A stretch of DNA of 64,000 bases from Dehalococcoidia bacterium (lineage in GTDB: Bacteria; Chloroflexota; Dehalococcoidia; DSTF01; JACRBR01): assembly GCA_015478665.1 (NCBI GenBank), contig JADMII010000003.1, positions 100,413 through 164,412 of the forward strand. The letters are read 5' to 3'. The position numbers were made by a program, and so were the translations under genes. Under the pieces are notes generated by a model. That model had not been told where the DNA came from, did no database searches, and saw only the letters and a list, made by a program, of their open reading frames with translations. Positions within the stretch are counted from its first letter, which is position 1. Each line of letters begins with the position of its first letter. This document shows, one piece after another, positions 1-8,478 of the stretch.

Positions 1-473
1 AGCCGCGTCTACCCGCCCGGGGATGCCGCGCAGGTCGCCGTCATCCTGGCGCGCATCCACGCCCTCGGGATGACGGCCGACGGAGCACGCGCCGGGCTGC
101 GCGCCTTCGGCGAAGCCGACTGGCGGGCGCACCTCGCGCGCGCAGACGAGCGCGGCGAGGAGTGGGCGCCGCTGCTCCGCTCGCTGCTGCCGGTGCTGCG
201 CGAGCTTGAAGCGTACGTCGCGTCCGCCTGCGAGCGTTCATCCGGGCCTACCGCCGGGCCGGCCCGGACATGCGGTTTCAGCCCGGAGACTTGGCCCAGC
301 TCGTCTCGCGGCAGCTCGTGTGGTTCAACTTCAACGTCCGGCGCGCGCTGGGCGAGCGGGCGCGGGACGACGTCGATCGCGCGGCCGGCGCCGAGGCGAT
401 CCACGCCAACGCCCGGCAGCTGCCGCGCTTCCTCCGCTCGCTCGATGCGTGGCTCTCCGTGCTGCAAGCCTGA
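1..473 (+). pseudogene. Decayed aminoglycoside-phosphotransferase-family gene (3' part)
   Basis: Two frames carry pieces of one protein. The frame open from the window edge (codons at positions 1 mod 3) reads a helical stretch with RIHALG and PLLRSLLPVLREL, typical of the middle of APH-fold kinases. From about 222 the frame at 0 mod 3 reads FIRAYRRAG followed by a C-terminal helical tail ending with a stop at 471-473, like the C-terminus of the same family. The join needs a frameshift near 210-240. About 100 residues are missing there, including the HGDxxxxN catalytic loop and the DWE metal-binding motif. No catalytic kinase could be made, so this is a pseudogene, or an assembly error. The 5' part lies outside the window. 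Family assignment rests on remembered family patterns, not on an alignment. Confidence 0.5.
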
Positions 474-556
474 GCCAGGCGCGAGCCGCAATCAACCCGA
501 TGAGCGGGCGTGCGACCGGGCGCCCTGTCGCACGATCGCCCCGCCCACGCCGCCGC

Positions 557-1744
557 CTACTGCCAGCTGAGCATGAGCTGGTAGAGCCGGAACAGCAGCT
601 TCGTGCTGTCGACGGCGATGATCTCCGGCCGCTGGTCGAGCTTCGGCTGCACGTGCTGGAAGAGGCGCAGCTCGTCGAAATAGACGTTCTTCCGGCCGGC
701 GACGGCCGCCTTCAGCTCGCGGGACTGGGTGTACGGCACGTAGGGATCGGCGCGGTCGTGGAGGATGAACAACTGCGCCTTCACGTTGGCGATGCTCGTC
801 CGGGGCGAGAGGTAGTTCATGGCTGCCACGGCATCGGGCGGCAGGCGGTCGATCAGCGCCTGCACCGCCGCCGGGTCGCGGTTTGCCAGGAAGTCGTACG
901 AGCCGCGCCCGAACGGGCTGAGCGTCGCCAGTTCGGCCGGCGCCTCGGGCTTGTCGTCGATGAACATCGCCGTCAGCAGGTCGCGGTCGGCGGGGTTGTC
1001 CAGCCCGTCGATGAGCTGTTGCGCCATCACCTTCTCCGCGTGCACCTGGGGCGTCCACGGCTCGTTCACGCCCTGCGATACGATGCGATGCGTGGCGATG
1101 GCGCCGAACGTCGCGAGCGCGTCGAAGTAACCTCCGAACGACACCACCTGCTGCACGTCTGCGGCGATGCGCGGGTCGCCTGCCGCGACGAGCGCGAGCG
1201 AGCCGCCGACGCTGGCGCCGAAGAAGCCGACTCGCTTCGGGTCGACCTGCGGCTGGCGCTGCACGTACTGGAACTCCGCGACCAGCGCATCGATCTCCTC
1301 CGGCTCGATGCGGTTGGCGTCGAGGCGATCGGAGAAGGGCACCAGCATGACGACGCCGGAGCGCGCAGCGTCCTCGGCGATGCGGACGAGCCGCGGGTCA
1401 TCGAGCGGCAGCGGTGGCGCGCCCATCGAGAACACCACCGCCTGGCGCTTCGTCCCGTGCGCCGGGATGTAGAGGTCGGCCTCGATCGCCCGCGGACCGT
1501 TACGGCTCTCGTACGAGATCGTCACGCGCTGACGTCGCGGCGGCTCGGAGATGAGCTCGACCGGCCGCACCGGCATCGGTACCTGGAGCACCATATCGGG
1601 CAGGTAGATCGCCGCTTCGACAGCGACGCGGCCGCGTTCGGTCCGGGCAATCAGCAGCGGCAGGCCGATGAGCACCGCCAGAGCGGCGAGCAGCGGCCAG
1701 GCGCGGATGACGACGCGGCGCAGCCAGCGGGAGACGGGAACCAT
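557..1744 (-). CDS. Membrane-anchored alpha/beta hydrolase (dienelactone-hydrolase-like)
   Basis: The protein is 395 aa from the ATG at 1744. An in-frame ATG at 1789 would add 15 residues without clear benefit, and neither start has a strong ribosome binding site. A hydrophobic segment at about residues 15-35 looks like an N-terminal anchor or uncleaved signal, placing the catalytic domain outside the membrane. The fold is seen in the nucleophile elbow GASVGG (Ser178), the acid turn DRADPYVP (Asp333) and a late histidine in LFQHV (His364), which together make a Ser-Asp-His triad. The substrate cannot be read from the sequence; related proteins are esterases or peptidases. It stands alone, 84 bp after the decayed kinase, and is transcribed away from alkD. 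Confidence 0.75.
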   Translation of the reverse strand: MVPVSRWLRRVVIRAWPLLAALAVLIGLPLLIARTERGRVAVEAAIYLPDMVLQVPMPVRPVELISEPPRRQRVTISYESRNGPRAIEADLYIPAHGTKRQAVVFSMGAPPLPLDDPRLVRIAEDAARSGVVMLVPFSDRLDANRIEPEEIDALVAEFQYVQRQPQVDPKRVGFFGASVGGSLALVAAGDPRIAADVQQVVSFGGYFDALATFGAIATHRIVSQGVNEPWTPQVHAEKVMAQQLIDGLDNPADRDLLTAMFIDDKPEAPAELATLSPFGRGSYDFLANRDPAAVQALIDRLPPDAVAAMNYLSPRTSIANVKAQLFILHDRADPYVPYTQSRELKAAVAGRKNVYFDELRLFQHVQPKLDQRPEIIAVDSTKLLFRLYQLMLSWQ

Positions 1745-2022
1745 GCCGGGGATCAGTCTACAGCGAGCGAAGGCGAAAGCGGACCGCACCGGCGGGCGTC
1801 ATGGGCGGAGGGAGAGCCCGGCTGGAGCGCGGGCGAAGCGCGGATGGCGCAGATGGACGCCGATCACGGTGTGATGGAGGTCGAAGGCCGGAGGTCGTGC
1901 GGAGACGCAGGCGTCCTGTCATCCTTCAGCGCAGCGAAGGATCGCGTCGGCGAACAGAGCAGCGCGTATACGGGGGAAACCGCACATGACGCAGAGGGCG
2001 CAGTGGCGTCGGTGAGGCAGCG

Positions 2023-2739
2023 ATGATCCGGCAGGCAGCCGCGCCCGCGCGGTGGTCGCTCGACGAGGCGATGGCGGCGCTACAGGCGCTCGCCGATCCG
2101 GCGGCCCGCGAGACGATGGCGCGGTTCGCCATCGTCACCGAGCGCGCGTTGGGCGTCAGCGTGCCGAAGCAGCGGGCGCTGGCGAAGCGCATCGGCCGCG
2201 ACCATCGGCTCGCGGCCGAGCTCTGGGCGACGGGAGTGCACGAGGCGCGGACACTCGCCGCCCTCATCGACGAGCCGTCGCGCGTCACGCGGGCGCAGAT
2301 GCGACGCTGGGTGCGGGACCTCGACTCATGGGACGTCTGCGACGGCTGCTGCATGGACCTGTTCGACAAGACGCCGTACGCCATCGAGTGCGCGCTGGCC
2401 TGGGCGGGACGCCGCGAAGAGTACGTAAAGCGTGCCGGATTCGTGCTGATGGCGGCGCTGGCGGCGCACGACAAGGCCGCAGATGACGGCGTGTTCCTCG
2501 CGTTCCTGCTGCTGATCCGCCGCGAGGCGGGCGACGAGCGGAATTTCGTCAAGAAAGCCGTGAACTGGGCGCTGCGGCAGATCGGCAAACGCAACTTCCG
2601 GCTGCGCCAGGCGGCGATCGACACGGCGATCGGCATCCGCGCCGATGGCTCGCGCAGCGGCCGCTGGATCGCCGCGGACGCGCTGCGGGAGCTGCAGAGC
2701 GCATCGGTCGAGCGCCGGCAGCGCGCGCGGGGCAGGTGA
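2023..2739 (+). CDS. AlkD-family DNA alkylation repair protein
   Basis: A 238-aa all-helical HEAT-like-repeat protein of the AlkD family. AlkD-type glycosylases remove bulky or positively charged alkylpurines such as N3- and N7-alkylated bases without flipping the base. The family signature is clear in the middle of the protein: SWDVCDGCCMDLFDKTP (about residues 106-122), then YVKRAGFVLMA, and DERNFVKKAVNWALRQIGKRN near residue 180. The trailing arginine-rich tail may touch DNA. The start ATG follows GTGAGGCAGCG, an acceptable ribosome binding site. It is a single gene between two non-coding spacers. Family assignment is firm; which lesion it repairs, or whether it is catalytic rather than a damage-binding paralogue, is not visible. 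Confidence 0.88.
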   Translation: MIRQAAAPARWSLDEAMAALQALADPAARETMARFAIVTERALGVSVPKQRALAKRIGRDHRLAAELWATGVHEARTLAALIDEPSRVTRAQMRRWVRDLDSWDVCDGCCMDLFDKTPYAIECALAWAGRREEYVKRAGFVLMAALAAHDKAADDGVFLAFLLLIRREAGDERNFVKKAVNWALRQIGKRNFRLRQAAIDTAIGIRADGSRSGRWIAADALRELQSASVERRQRARGR

Positions 2740-3080
2740 TCCGGGTAGAGGCAGATGGCGCAGATGCGGGAGGTCGGAGGCGCTCGCAGACGAGGATGCG
2801 TCTGCGCCTGTCCTCGTGGAGGAATGGGAAGGTTCGCTCCCACGGCGTGCGCGAGGGCAGGCGTGGCACGGGGCTGATGAACATCGCGACTGCGGACAGG
2901 TTACGCGGCACCGCGCCGTCTCACGGCGGTGGAGGGCCTGCGACGCAGCGAATCTCAAAGCAGCGGAACCCGATGCGGGTGTTCGGGAGCGCACGCTCGC
3001 CGTTCCTACGGACGCCGGTGCGCGCGGCTGCATCACCAGCGCCTGCGCTGGTCGCCGGCCCGGCTCGTCGAGCGCGGTGC
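2740..3080. other. Intergenic stretch, no gene seen
   Basis: A 341-bp spacer between the convergent alkD-like gene and the alcohol dehydrogenase. No reading frame in it resembles a protein and no hairpin followed by a T-run is visible. It shares the 13-mer GATGGCGCAGATG (2754-2766) with the spacer on the other side of the alkD-like gene (1843-1855), probably by chance. Confidence 0.5.
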
Positions 3081-4169
3081 CTACGCCGGGGAGAGCTCGA
3101 GGACGGTGCGCGCCACCTCGCCGGCCTTCATCGCCCGGAATGCGTCGTTGACGTCTTCGAGCGGACCCTTCCGGGTGATCATCTCATCGAGCTTCAGGCG
3201 CCCGTCCATGTAGAAGTCGACGTAGCGCGGCATGTCGACGCGAAAGCGGTTCGAGCCCATCGTGCAGCCCTGCAGCCGCTTCTCCGACAGCAGCGATGGG
3301 CCGTCGATCTCTACCTTCTGGCCGACCGGGATCATGCCGATGATCGTCGCCGTGCCGCCCGGCGCCAGGGCGTCGAACGCCTGCGCGGCGACCTTCGCGT
3401 TGCCGATCGCCTCGAACGAGTATTCGACGCCGCCATCGGTGATCTCGCGGATCGCCTGCACGGCGTCGTGCGAGGAGGCGTCGACGACGTGGGTGGCGCC
3501 GAGCTGCTTCGCCGTCGCGAGCTTGTTCTCCACGGTATCGACGGCGATCACCTTGCCGGCGCCGGCGATGCGCGCGCCCTGGATCGCCGCGAGTCCGACA
3601 CCGCCGGCGCCGAAGACGGCGACCGTCGAGCCCGCCGGCACCCGGGCGGTGTTGAGCACGGCGCCGACGCCCGTCGTCACGCCGCAGCCGATGAGCGCGG
3701 CGCGGTCGAGCGGCATATCCTCGCGGATGCGGACGATGGCGTGCTCGTGCAGGAGCATGCGCTCCGCGTAGCTGGAGATGTTCAGGAACTGATGGACGGG
3801 CGAGCCACCCTGCGAGAGACGGGGAGCTTCGCCGGGGCCGCGGCGCAGCTCCGGGTTGCGGCAGAGGTGCGTGCGCCCCGTGACGCACATATCGCAGTGG
3901 CCGCAGAAGACGGACAGGCAGGCGATGACGTGGTCGCCGGGCTTCACGTACGTCACCTGGTCGCCGACCTCCTCGACGACGCCGGCGGCCTCGTGCCCCA
4001 GCACCGCTGGCGCCGGATAGGGGTAGAGGCCATCGACGAAGTGCAGGTCGCTGTGGCAGACGCCGCTGGCGACGGTGCGGACGAGCACCTCGCGCGGGCC
4101 GGGCTTGTCCACGTCAACCTGCTCGATCGTCAGCGGCTCGTGCGGGCCGTGAAAGATGGCTGCCTTCAT
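3081..4169 (-). CDS. Zinc-dependent alcohol dehydrogenase (MDR superfamily)
   Basis: A 362-aa medium-chain dehydrogenase that would oxidise an alcohol, or reduce an aldehyde, with NAD(P). Catalytic-zinc ligands are visible: Cys38 in GVCHSD, His59-Glu60 in GHEAAG and a later Cys in IGCGV. The structural-zinc cysteines Cys89, Cys92, Cys95 and Cys103 are all present. The Rossmann fingerprint GAGGVG lies near residue 185, and the TTGVGAVLNTA segment before it is like class III (formaldehyde/glutathione-type) enzymes. The start is set by a strong Shine-Dalgarno (ACAGGAGGATCC) just before the ATG. It is monocistronic. Substrate is unknown; the long-chain Zn-ADH subgroup also includes mycothiol- and aryl-alcohol-dependent enzymes. 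Confidence 0.88.
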   Translation of the reverse strand: MKAAIFHGPHEPLTIEQVDVDKPGPREVLVRTVASGVCHSDLHFVDGLYPYPAPAVLGHEAAGVVEEVGDQVTYVKPGDHVIACLSVFCGHCDMCVTGRTHLCRNPELRRGPGEAPRLSQGGSPVHQFLNISSYAERMLLHEHAIVRIREDMPLDRAALIGCGVTTGVGAVLNTARVPAGSTVAVFGAGGVGLAAIQGARIAGAGKVIAVDTVENKLATAKQLGATHVVDASSHDAVQAIREITDGGVEYSFEAIGNAKVAAQAFDALAPGGTATIIGMIPVGQKVEIDGPSLLSEKRLQGCTMGSNRFRVDMPRYVDFYMDGRLKLDEMITRKGPLEDVNDAFRAMKAGEVARTVLELSPA

Positions 4170-4453
4170 CGGGGATCCTCCTGTCCATGCGGCCGGCGGC
4201 GTGCATGATCGTACGAGGGGCGGACGGCTGGAGCAACCGAGCGCGTGGCGCCGCTGGCAGCGACCGCCACGTCGGGAGCGACGACGTCATCATCGCGGCA
4301 TGGAAAGCCCGGCGAGCGAGCGATCACGCGCTCGCACTCGCGATTCGCAGCACGATCCCGACGAGCGCTGGCGCGCCAGCCGCCGCCGGCAGCTTCGTGC
4401 CTGCAGCAGCATGCCGGCCCCCGGCCAGCGCGGCGCGCCGACGCCGGCCTCGC

Positions 4454-5290
4454 TCAGCCCGCGGCTTCGATGCGGCGCTCGGCGATGTCGGCGTACTCCG
4501 CGACGCTCTCGACGAGCAGCCAGCGGCGGCCGTGCTTCGCCGCTGCGACGGCGAGCGTGCCGGCGCCGCCGAACGGGTCGAGCAGCAGCTCGCCAGGGTT
4601 GGACGCCAGCTGCACCGCTCGCTCGATCAGCGCCAGCGGCTTCTGCGACGGATGCTTCCCCTCGCTGCGCTCGCGCTTCGCCGTCACCGGGAACTCCCAG
4701 AGGTTCCGCATCTGCTTGCCGCCGTTCATCTCCTTCGCATGCCAATAGTTGAACGTCCAGCGGGTCGCCTTCGCCGGTGTCTCGTTGACCGCCCAGATGA
4801 TCTGCTCCGTGCTCTCCGTCAGCGTCCGCGCGGTGATGTTCGGCTGTGCGTTCGGCTTGAACCAGACGACCGAATTGAGGATGCGGCGCTTGAGGACATG
4901 CTGCAGGATGAAGCCGAGCTGGTAGATGTTATGGTAGGTGCCGAAGACGAGGATGTTGCCGTTCGGCTTGACGAGGCGCGAGACCTCGCTGAGCCAGCGG
5001 ACGTTGAACTCGTAGAACTCGTCCGCTGTGAAGGCGTCCCAGCCCTCCTCCATCGTCACGTGCGACGAGAAGGCCCAGCCGAGTCCCGCCTTCGCCTTGC
5101 GTCCGCTCCCCGAGCCGATATTGAACGGCGGGTCGACGATGCAGTGGTCGATGCAGCCGCTCGGCCAGGTCGCCATGATCTGGAGGCAATCGCCGCGCAG
5201 CACCTGCGCGACGGGCGGCTCCGGATCGAGACGGCGCGGCGGCCGCGGGCGTTCGGGCTGGCGGCGGCGACTGGAAGAGCGTGTCGTCAT
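4454..5290 (-). CDS. Orphan DNA (amino) methyltransferase, beta-type motif order
   Basis: A 278-aa site-specific DNA methyltransferase. The catalytic motif IV is DPPF (about residues 53-56) near the N-terminus, while the SAM-binding motif DPFGGAGT (about 237-244) lies near the C-terminus. This is the beta-class circular order used by N6-adenine or N4-cytosine enzymes. Phe in place of the usual Tyr in motif IV is tolerated in some families. The start is taken at ATG 5290; a frame continues to 5326, but that N-terminus is only a short basic stretch. No restriction endonuclease lies on either side, so it looks like an orphan, regulatory-type methyltransferase. The recognition site cannot be read from sequence. 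Confidence 0.85.
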   Translation of the reverse strand: MTTRSSSRRRQPERPRPPRRLDPEPPVAQVLRGDCLQIMATWPSGCIDHCIVDPPFNIGSGSGRKAKAGLGWAFSSHVTMEEGWDAFTADEFYEFNVRWLSEVSRLVKPNGNILVFGTYHNIYQLGFILQHVLKRRILNSVVWFKPNAQPNITARTLTESTEQIIWAVNETPAKATRWTFNYWHAKEMNGGKQMRNLWEFPVTAKRERSEGKHPSQKPLALIERAVQLASNPGELLLDPFGGAGTLAVAAAKHGRRWLLVESVAEYADIAERRIEAAG

Positions 5291-5367
5291 AGCGCCATTA
5301 GATCGGATTCGCGGATCGGCGGGCATCGGGGAACCCCCGCGGTTTCCGGGGCGCGCCGGGCCTTCGA

Positions 5368-5382
5368 TAGAATAGCGCCGTG
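5368..5382 (+). promoter_or_regulatory. -10 element placed for a leaderless transcript
   Basis: TAGAAT at 5368-5373 matches the -10 consensus and ends 6 nt before the GTG at 5380. Transcription would start at or next to the start codon, so the mRNA would be leaderless. No convincing -35 is seen. Confidence 0.4.
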
Positions 5383-5697
5383 AACACGCAGCCGAAGTCG
5401 CTCCAGGAGTTCATCGCCGCCCTCCGCGAGGGGCTGGTATGCGACCGCTGCGGCCGCTACGTCGGCAGCCTGGCGGCGAAGCGCTACCTGCCGCCGCAGT
5501 ATCCGGTCGCCCTCGATCGTATCGCCGAGGCGGACGAGGCCGAGGCGCTGGTCGGCTTCGAATGGCACATGCTCGGCCGGCTGCGCGAGGGCAACTTCGT
5601 CATCCGGCACCCGCAGATCGATGGCCGCTGCGTCAGTTGGCGCGAGTGGCTCGCGACCGACGACGACGAGGGGGACGACGAGGCCGTCGAGGGCTGA
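5380..5697 (+). CDS. Small conserved-looking protein of unknown function
   Basis: A 105-aa acidic protein starting at GTG, read divergently from the methyltransferase across an 89-bp spacer. One CDRCGRY motif near residue 21 could bind a metal as half of a zinc knuckle, but there is no second CxxC. The rest is a compact mixed sequence (GFEWHMLGRLREGNF, then VSWREW) ending in a run of Asp and Glu. I do not recognise the family. Codon use matches that of the neighbours and the frame is well isolated, so I believe it is a real gene. No ribosome binding site precedes the GTG; instead a -10-like TAGAAT sits 6 nt upstream. Confidence 0.6.
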   Translation: MNTQPKSLQEFIAALREGLVCDRCGRYVGSLAAKRYLPPQYPVALDRIAEADEAEALVGFEWHMLGRLREGNFVIRHPQIDGRCVSWREWLATDDDEGDDEAVEG

Positions 5698-5710
5698 CCG
5701 CCCGGGCGCT

Positions 5711-6409
5711 CTAGGCCGCTTCGATGTCAGCGATCCGCGGCCCGCGACCGGTGAGCCTGTTCACGCGAACCAGGCTGACGAACGAGCGCACAAGATACGG
5801 GTCGAACTGCGCGCCGGCGTGCCGCTCGATCTCCTCGATCGCCAACTCCTCGGCGCGCGCCCGGCGGTACGGCGTCTCCATCAGCATCGCGGCGAAGGCA
5901 TCGGCGATGGCCATGATGCGCGCCGGCAGCGGGATCTTCGCTTCCCGCAGCCCCTTCGGGTAGCCTTCGCCGTCCCAGCGCTCGTGATGGAAGAGCACGA
6001 CTTCGAGCACCACCTGCGACATCCAGCGCGGGCTCACCCGGAACACATCCCAGTCGCGGAGGATGTCGTAGCCGGTGTTGACGTGGCTGCGCAGCACCAT
6101 CGTCTCAGCTGCCGAGAGCGGTCCCTGCTTGAGCAGGATGTTCTCCGGGACGGAGATCTTGCCGAGATCGTAGACATGGCCGGCGATCCAGAGCGCGGCG
6201 ATCGTATCGAACGGGAGGTCCTGGCGGTTGGCGAGCTGGATCGCGTACTCGCTCGCCAGGCCGGCGTGGTGGCCGGAGTAGTTGTCGCGGCTGTCCAGGC
6301 GCTCCCGCCACGAGGTCAGCAGGCCCTCGACGTGGTTCCAGGTATCCTGCGGCCAGAGCGAGATCAGCAGGTCGACGATGGAGTTCATCTCGAGGACGGA
6401 CACGGACAT
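5711..6409 (-). CDS. Divergent HD-GYP-domain protein (HD altered to YD)
   Basis: A 232-aa single-domain HD-GYP protein from ATG 6409, which follows CGGGAGG directly; an ATG at 6388 is the alternative. HD-GYP proteins hydrolyse c-di-GMP or act as its effectors. The late half is canonical: HHERWDGEGYPKGL at residues 141-154 holds the GYP motif, and His109 sits in the RSHVNTGYDIL helix. The metal-binding HDxGK motif instead reads HVYDLGK, so the usual His is Tyr80, with Asp81 kept and a histidine two residues earlier at 78. Metal binding, and so activity, may be weakened or lost, which suggests a c-di-GMP sensor or scaffold. There is no sensory domain. It converges on the small gene 5380-5697. 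Confidence 0.75.
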   Translation of the reverse strand: MSVSVLEMNSIVDLLISLWPQDTWNHVEGLLTSWRERLDSRDNYSGHHAGLASEYAIQLANRQDLPFDTIAALWIAGHVYDLGKISVPENILLKQGPLSAAETMVLRSHVNTGYDILRDWDVFRVSPRWMSQVVLEVVLFHHERWDGEGYPKGLREAKIPLPARIMAIADAFAAMLMETPYRRARAEELAIEEIERHAGAQFDPYLVRSFVSLVRVNRLTGRGPRIADIEAA

Positions 6410-6433
6410 CCTCCCGGGTTTTTTGGCCGCAAC

Positions 6434-6451
6434 GTGCCGAAGTATCGGCAC
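6434..6451. promoter_or_regulatory. Perfect 7-bp-arm palindrome between divergent genes
   Basis: GTGCCGA, AGTA, TCGGCAC: seven-base arms around a 4-bp centre, in the 167-bp spacer between the divergent HD-GYP gene (start 6409) and the zinc-ribbon gene (start 6577). The place and size suit a dimeric regulator's operator, or the hairpin of a short leader. Confidence 0.35.
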
Positions 6452-6576
6452 GATACAGTCGTACCGACACGGATGTGCAGCCGCCCAGGACAAACTCGCG
6501 CGAATCCGCAACGATCTGGCTTCCAGAGGCATAGAACGCACGGGAAGAGACGTGTAGAATGTCATCGGAGAGGCGT

Positions 6577-6765
6577 ATGAACGCATCGGAAGGCACGGAT
6601 CACGCTCCGGCGGCTGCTGCGCGGGCGCGAGAGGTGCGGATGGGGGAGCCGGAGTGCCCCCGGTGCCACAAGAACTTCACGGCGAGCTACTGGAGCGGGG
6701 ACGTGCTCGTGCAGGCGCGCTGCCTCAGTTGCGACCTGAAGTGGCCCCTGCCAGACGTCGTCTGA
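6577..6765 (+). CDS. Small zinc-ribbon protein
   Basis: A 62-aa protein with two CxxC knuckles, CPRCHKNF (about 28-35) and CLSCDLKW (about 49-56), separated by about 17 residues, which is a typical zinc ribbon. The ATG at 6577 is preferred because GGAGAGG lies 4 nt before it; an in-frame ATG at 6559 overlaps a -10-like TAGAAT (6555-6560). It could bind nucleic acid or a protein partner, but nothing in the sequence decides. It lies 71 bp before the sigma factor gene on the same strand and might share its transcript. Confidence 0.65.
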   Translation: MNASEGTDHAPAAAARAREVRMGEPECPRCHKNFTASYWSGDVLVQARCLSCDLKWPLPDVV

Positions 6766-6836
6766 GCCCGCCTCCGGCATCGGCACACGCCCGCGAGCGC
6801 CTGTGGCCGCTGCCTGCTCTGTCAATCAGGTGACTC

Positions 6837-8345
6837 ATGGTAAAGCAACGAGACAAGGTCGAAGAACGCAACATCGGCGTCAATCGAGAAGAGGAGCGTC
6901 CGCTGCCTGAACCTGCCCGCACCCGCGTCACTACCGTCAAGCCGACCCTGGCCGAGGAGTCGATCGGCGAAACGCCGGATTCCGTCGAGCTCTATCTCAA
7001 TGAGATCGCTCGTTACAAGCTGCTGCGGCCCGACGAAGAGGTCACCCTCGCCAAGGAGATCGAGAACGGCCGCATCCTCGAGGAGATCGGCTACGCGCTG
7101 ACGGAGGAGTTGCCGTCGCTGCCCACCACCGAGCAGATCAGCGCCCGCCTGTTGCGCGAGGTGATCGAGGCGCTCTCGATGGTGCGGCGGTCGCGAGCGC
7201 TGAAGGGTTTCCCGACGCGCGGCGACCTCGTCGACCAGCTGTTCTTCCCGGCGCTCAAGGACGGCATCCAGGACCGCCTCGACGAGCAGATGGAAGAGCA
7301 GATCGCGACGGCGACCAAGCGCAACGTGGCGCAGGTGCGGCCGATGCTGATCACGCTCGCCGTCGCCCAGCGGATCTTCCCCCCGGAGTCGCACCCGGCC
7401 CTGAGCAGCGCCCTCGCCGGCCAGCAGCACGAACCGCGGGGCAGCGCCGACCGGAAGCCGGAGCCGCCGACGGGCCGCGTCACCAAGAAGGCGCAGCGCG
7501 AGTACGAGGAGGCGCTGCAGGCGTACAAGGACGCCGAGGCAGCGGCGCGGAAGGCCGCGCGCGAGGCCGCGGCCGCACTGCGGGCGCTGACGCCGTATGT
7601 CGAGACGGGGCGGCAGGTCGCGCAGCGCGCCGAAGAGCACATGGTGAATGCGAACCTGCGCCTGGTCGTCAGCGTGGCGAAGAAGTACGCCGGCCGCGGC
7701 ATGCCGCTGATGGACCTGATCCAGGAGGGGAACGGCGGCCTGATGCGGGCCGTCGAGAAGTTCGAGCACCGCCGCGGCTTCCGCTTCAGCACCTATGCGA
7801 CGTGGTGGATCCGGCAGGCCGTCGGCCGCGCCATCGCCGACAAGGGCCGGACGATCCGCCTTCCCATCCACATCACCGAGCTGATCTCGAAGTACTCCCA
7901 GGCGCGCGAGCGGCTCTTCCAGCGCCTCGGCCGAGAGCCGCGGACGTCCGAGCTCTCGAAGCTGATGGGGATGCCGCCGGACAAGGTGCGGGAGGCGGCC
8001 CGCGCGCTGCGGCAGTCGGTCGTGTCGCTCGAGACGCCGGTGGGCGAGGAAGAGGAGGGCACGCTCGGCAGCGTGCTCGAGGACGTGATGGCGCCATCGC
8101 CGGAAGAAGAGGCGTCGCGGCAACTCTTGCGCGAGCGGGTGCGCTCCGCGCTCGATGTACTGACGCCGCGCGAGCGCACGGTGATCGAGCTGCGCTTCGG
8201 GATCAAGGACGGCCGTCCGCGCACGCTGGACATCGTCGGCAACGAGCTGGGTGTGACGCGGGAGCGCGCGCGCCAGATCGAGGCGCAGGCGCTCGAGAAG
8301 CTGCGGCGGTCGAACGGCAACCTGCGCGGCGAGGGCGAATTCTGA
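6837..8345 (+). CDS. RNA polymerase sigma factor, RpoD/SigA type (sigma-70)
   Basis: A 502-aa group 1/2 sigma factor. Region 1.2 is at about residues 45-80 ([15 protein letters not shown]). A roughly 180-residue non-conserved segment follows. Region 2 is at about 270-340 ([17 protein letters not shown], then [18 protein letters not shown] for -10 recognition). Region 3 starts after the IRLPIHITE motif, and region 4 (435-495) has the [22 protein letters not shown] for -35 contact. There is no acidic region 1.1, so this may be the primary sigma factor or a close paralogue; other sigma genes would have to be compared. The core segment reads [14 protein letters not shown], with Gly where Ile or Leu is usual. 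The ATG follows an AGGTGA-type ribosome binding site. Confidence 0.93.
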   Translation: MVKQRDKVEERNIGVNREEERPLPEPARTRVTTVKPTLAEESIGETPDSVELYLNEIARYKLLRPDEEVTLAKEIENGRILEEIGYALTEELPSLPTTEQISARLLREVIEALSMVRRSRALKGFPTRGDLVDQLFFPALKDGIQDRLDEQMEEQIATATKRNVAQVRPMLITLAVAQRIFPPESHPALSSALAGQQHEPRGSADRKPEPPTGRVTKKAQREYEEALQAYKDAEAAARKAAREAAAALRALTPYVETGRQVAQRAEEHMVNANLRLVVSVAKKYAGRGMPLMDLIQEGNGGLMRAVEKFEHRRGFRFSTYATWWIRQAVGRAIADKGRTIRLPIHITELISKYSQARERLFQRLGREPRTSELSKLMGMPPDKVREAARALRQSVVSLETPVGEEEEGTLGSVLEDVMAPSPEEEASRQLLRERVRSALDVLTPRERTVIELRFGIKDGRPRTLDIVGNELGVTRERARQIEAQALEKLRRSNGNLRGEGEF

Positions 8346-8478
8346 GCTGAGCCGACGGGAAGCCGATGGCGGCGCTCAGAAGCAGCCGGCTGGCCATCCA
8401 CAGCCAACCTGCCCATCACTGCTCGCCGCGCTGCGTGCCCGATTCTGCGTCGCGGATCTGAAGGGATGAGCTCGGCGC

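Noticed and set aside
206..2026. Long plus-strand open frame over the hydrolase gene
   Set aside because: It is the antisense of the alpha/beta hydrolase. Its protein is arginine-rich with no domain, as expected for G+C-rich antisense frames.
1843..2766. GATGGCGCAGATG on both sides of the alkD-like gene as a mobile-element scar
   Set aside because: The 13-mer is simple and low in information, with no extended identity or inverted repeats around it.
6411..6426. CCCGGG followed by a T-run as a terminator
   Set aside because: The stem is only 6 bp with no loop, and it lies upstream of the start of a minus-strand gene rather than after a plus-strand gene.
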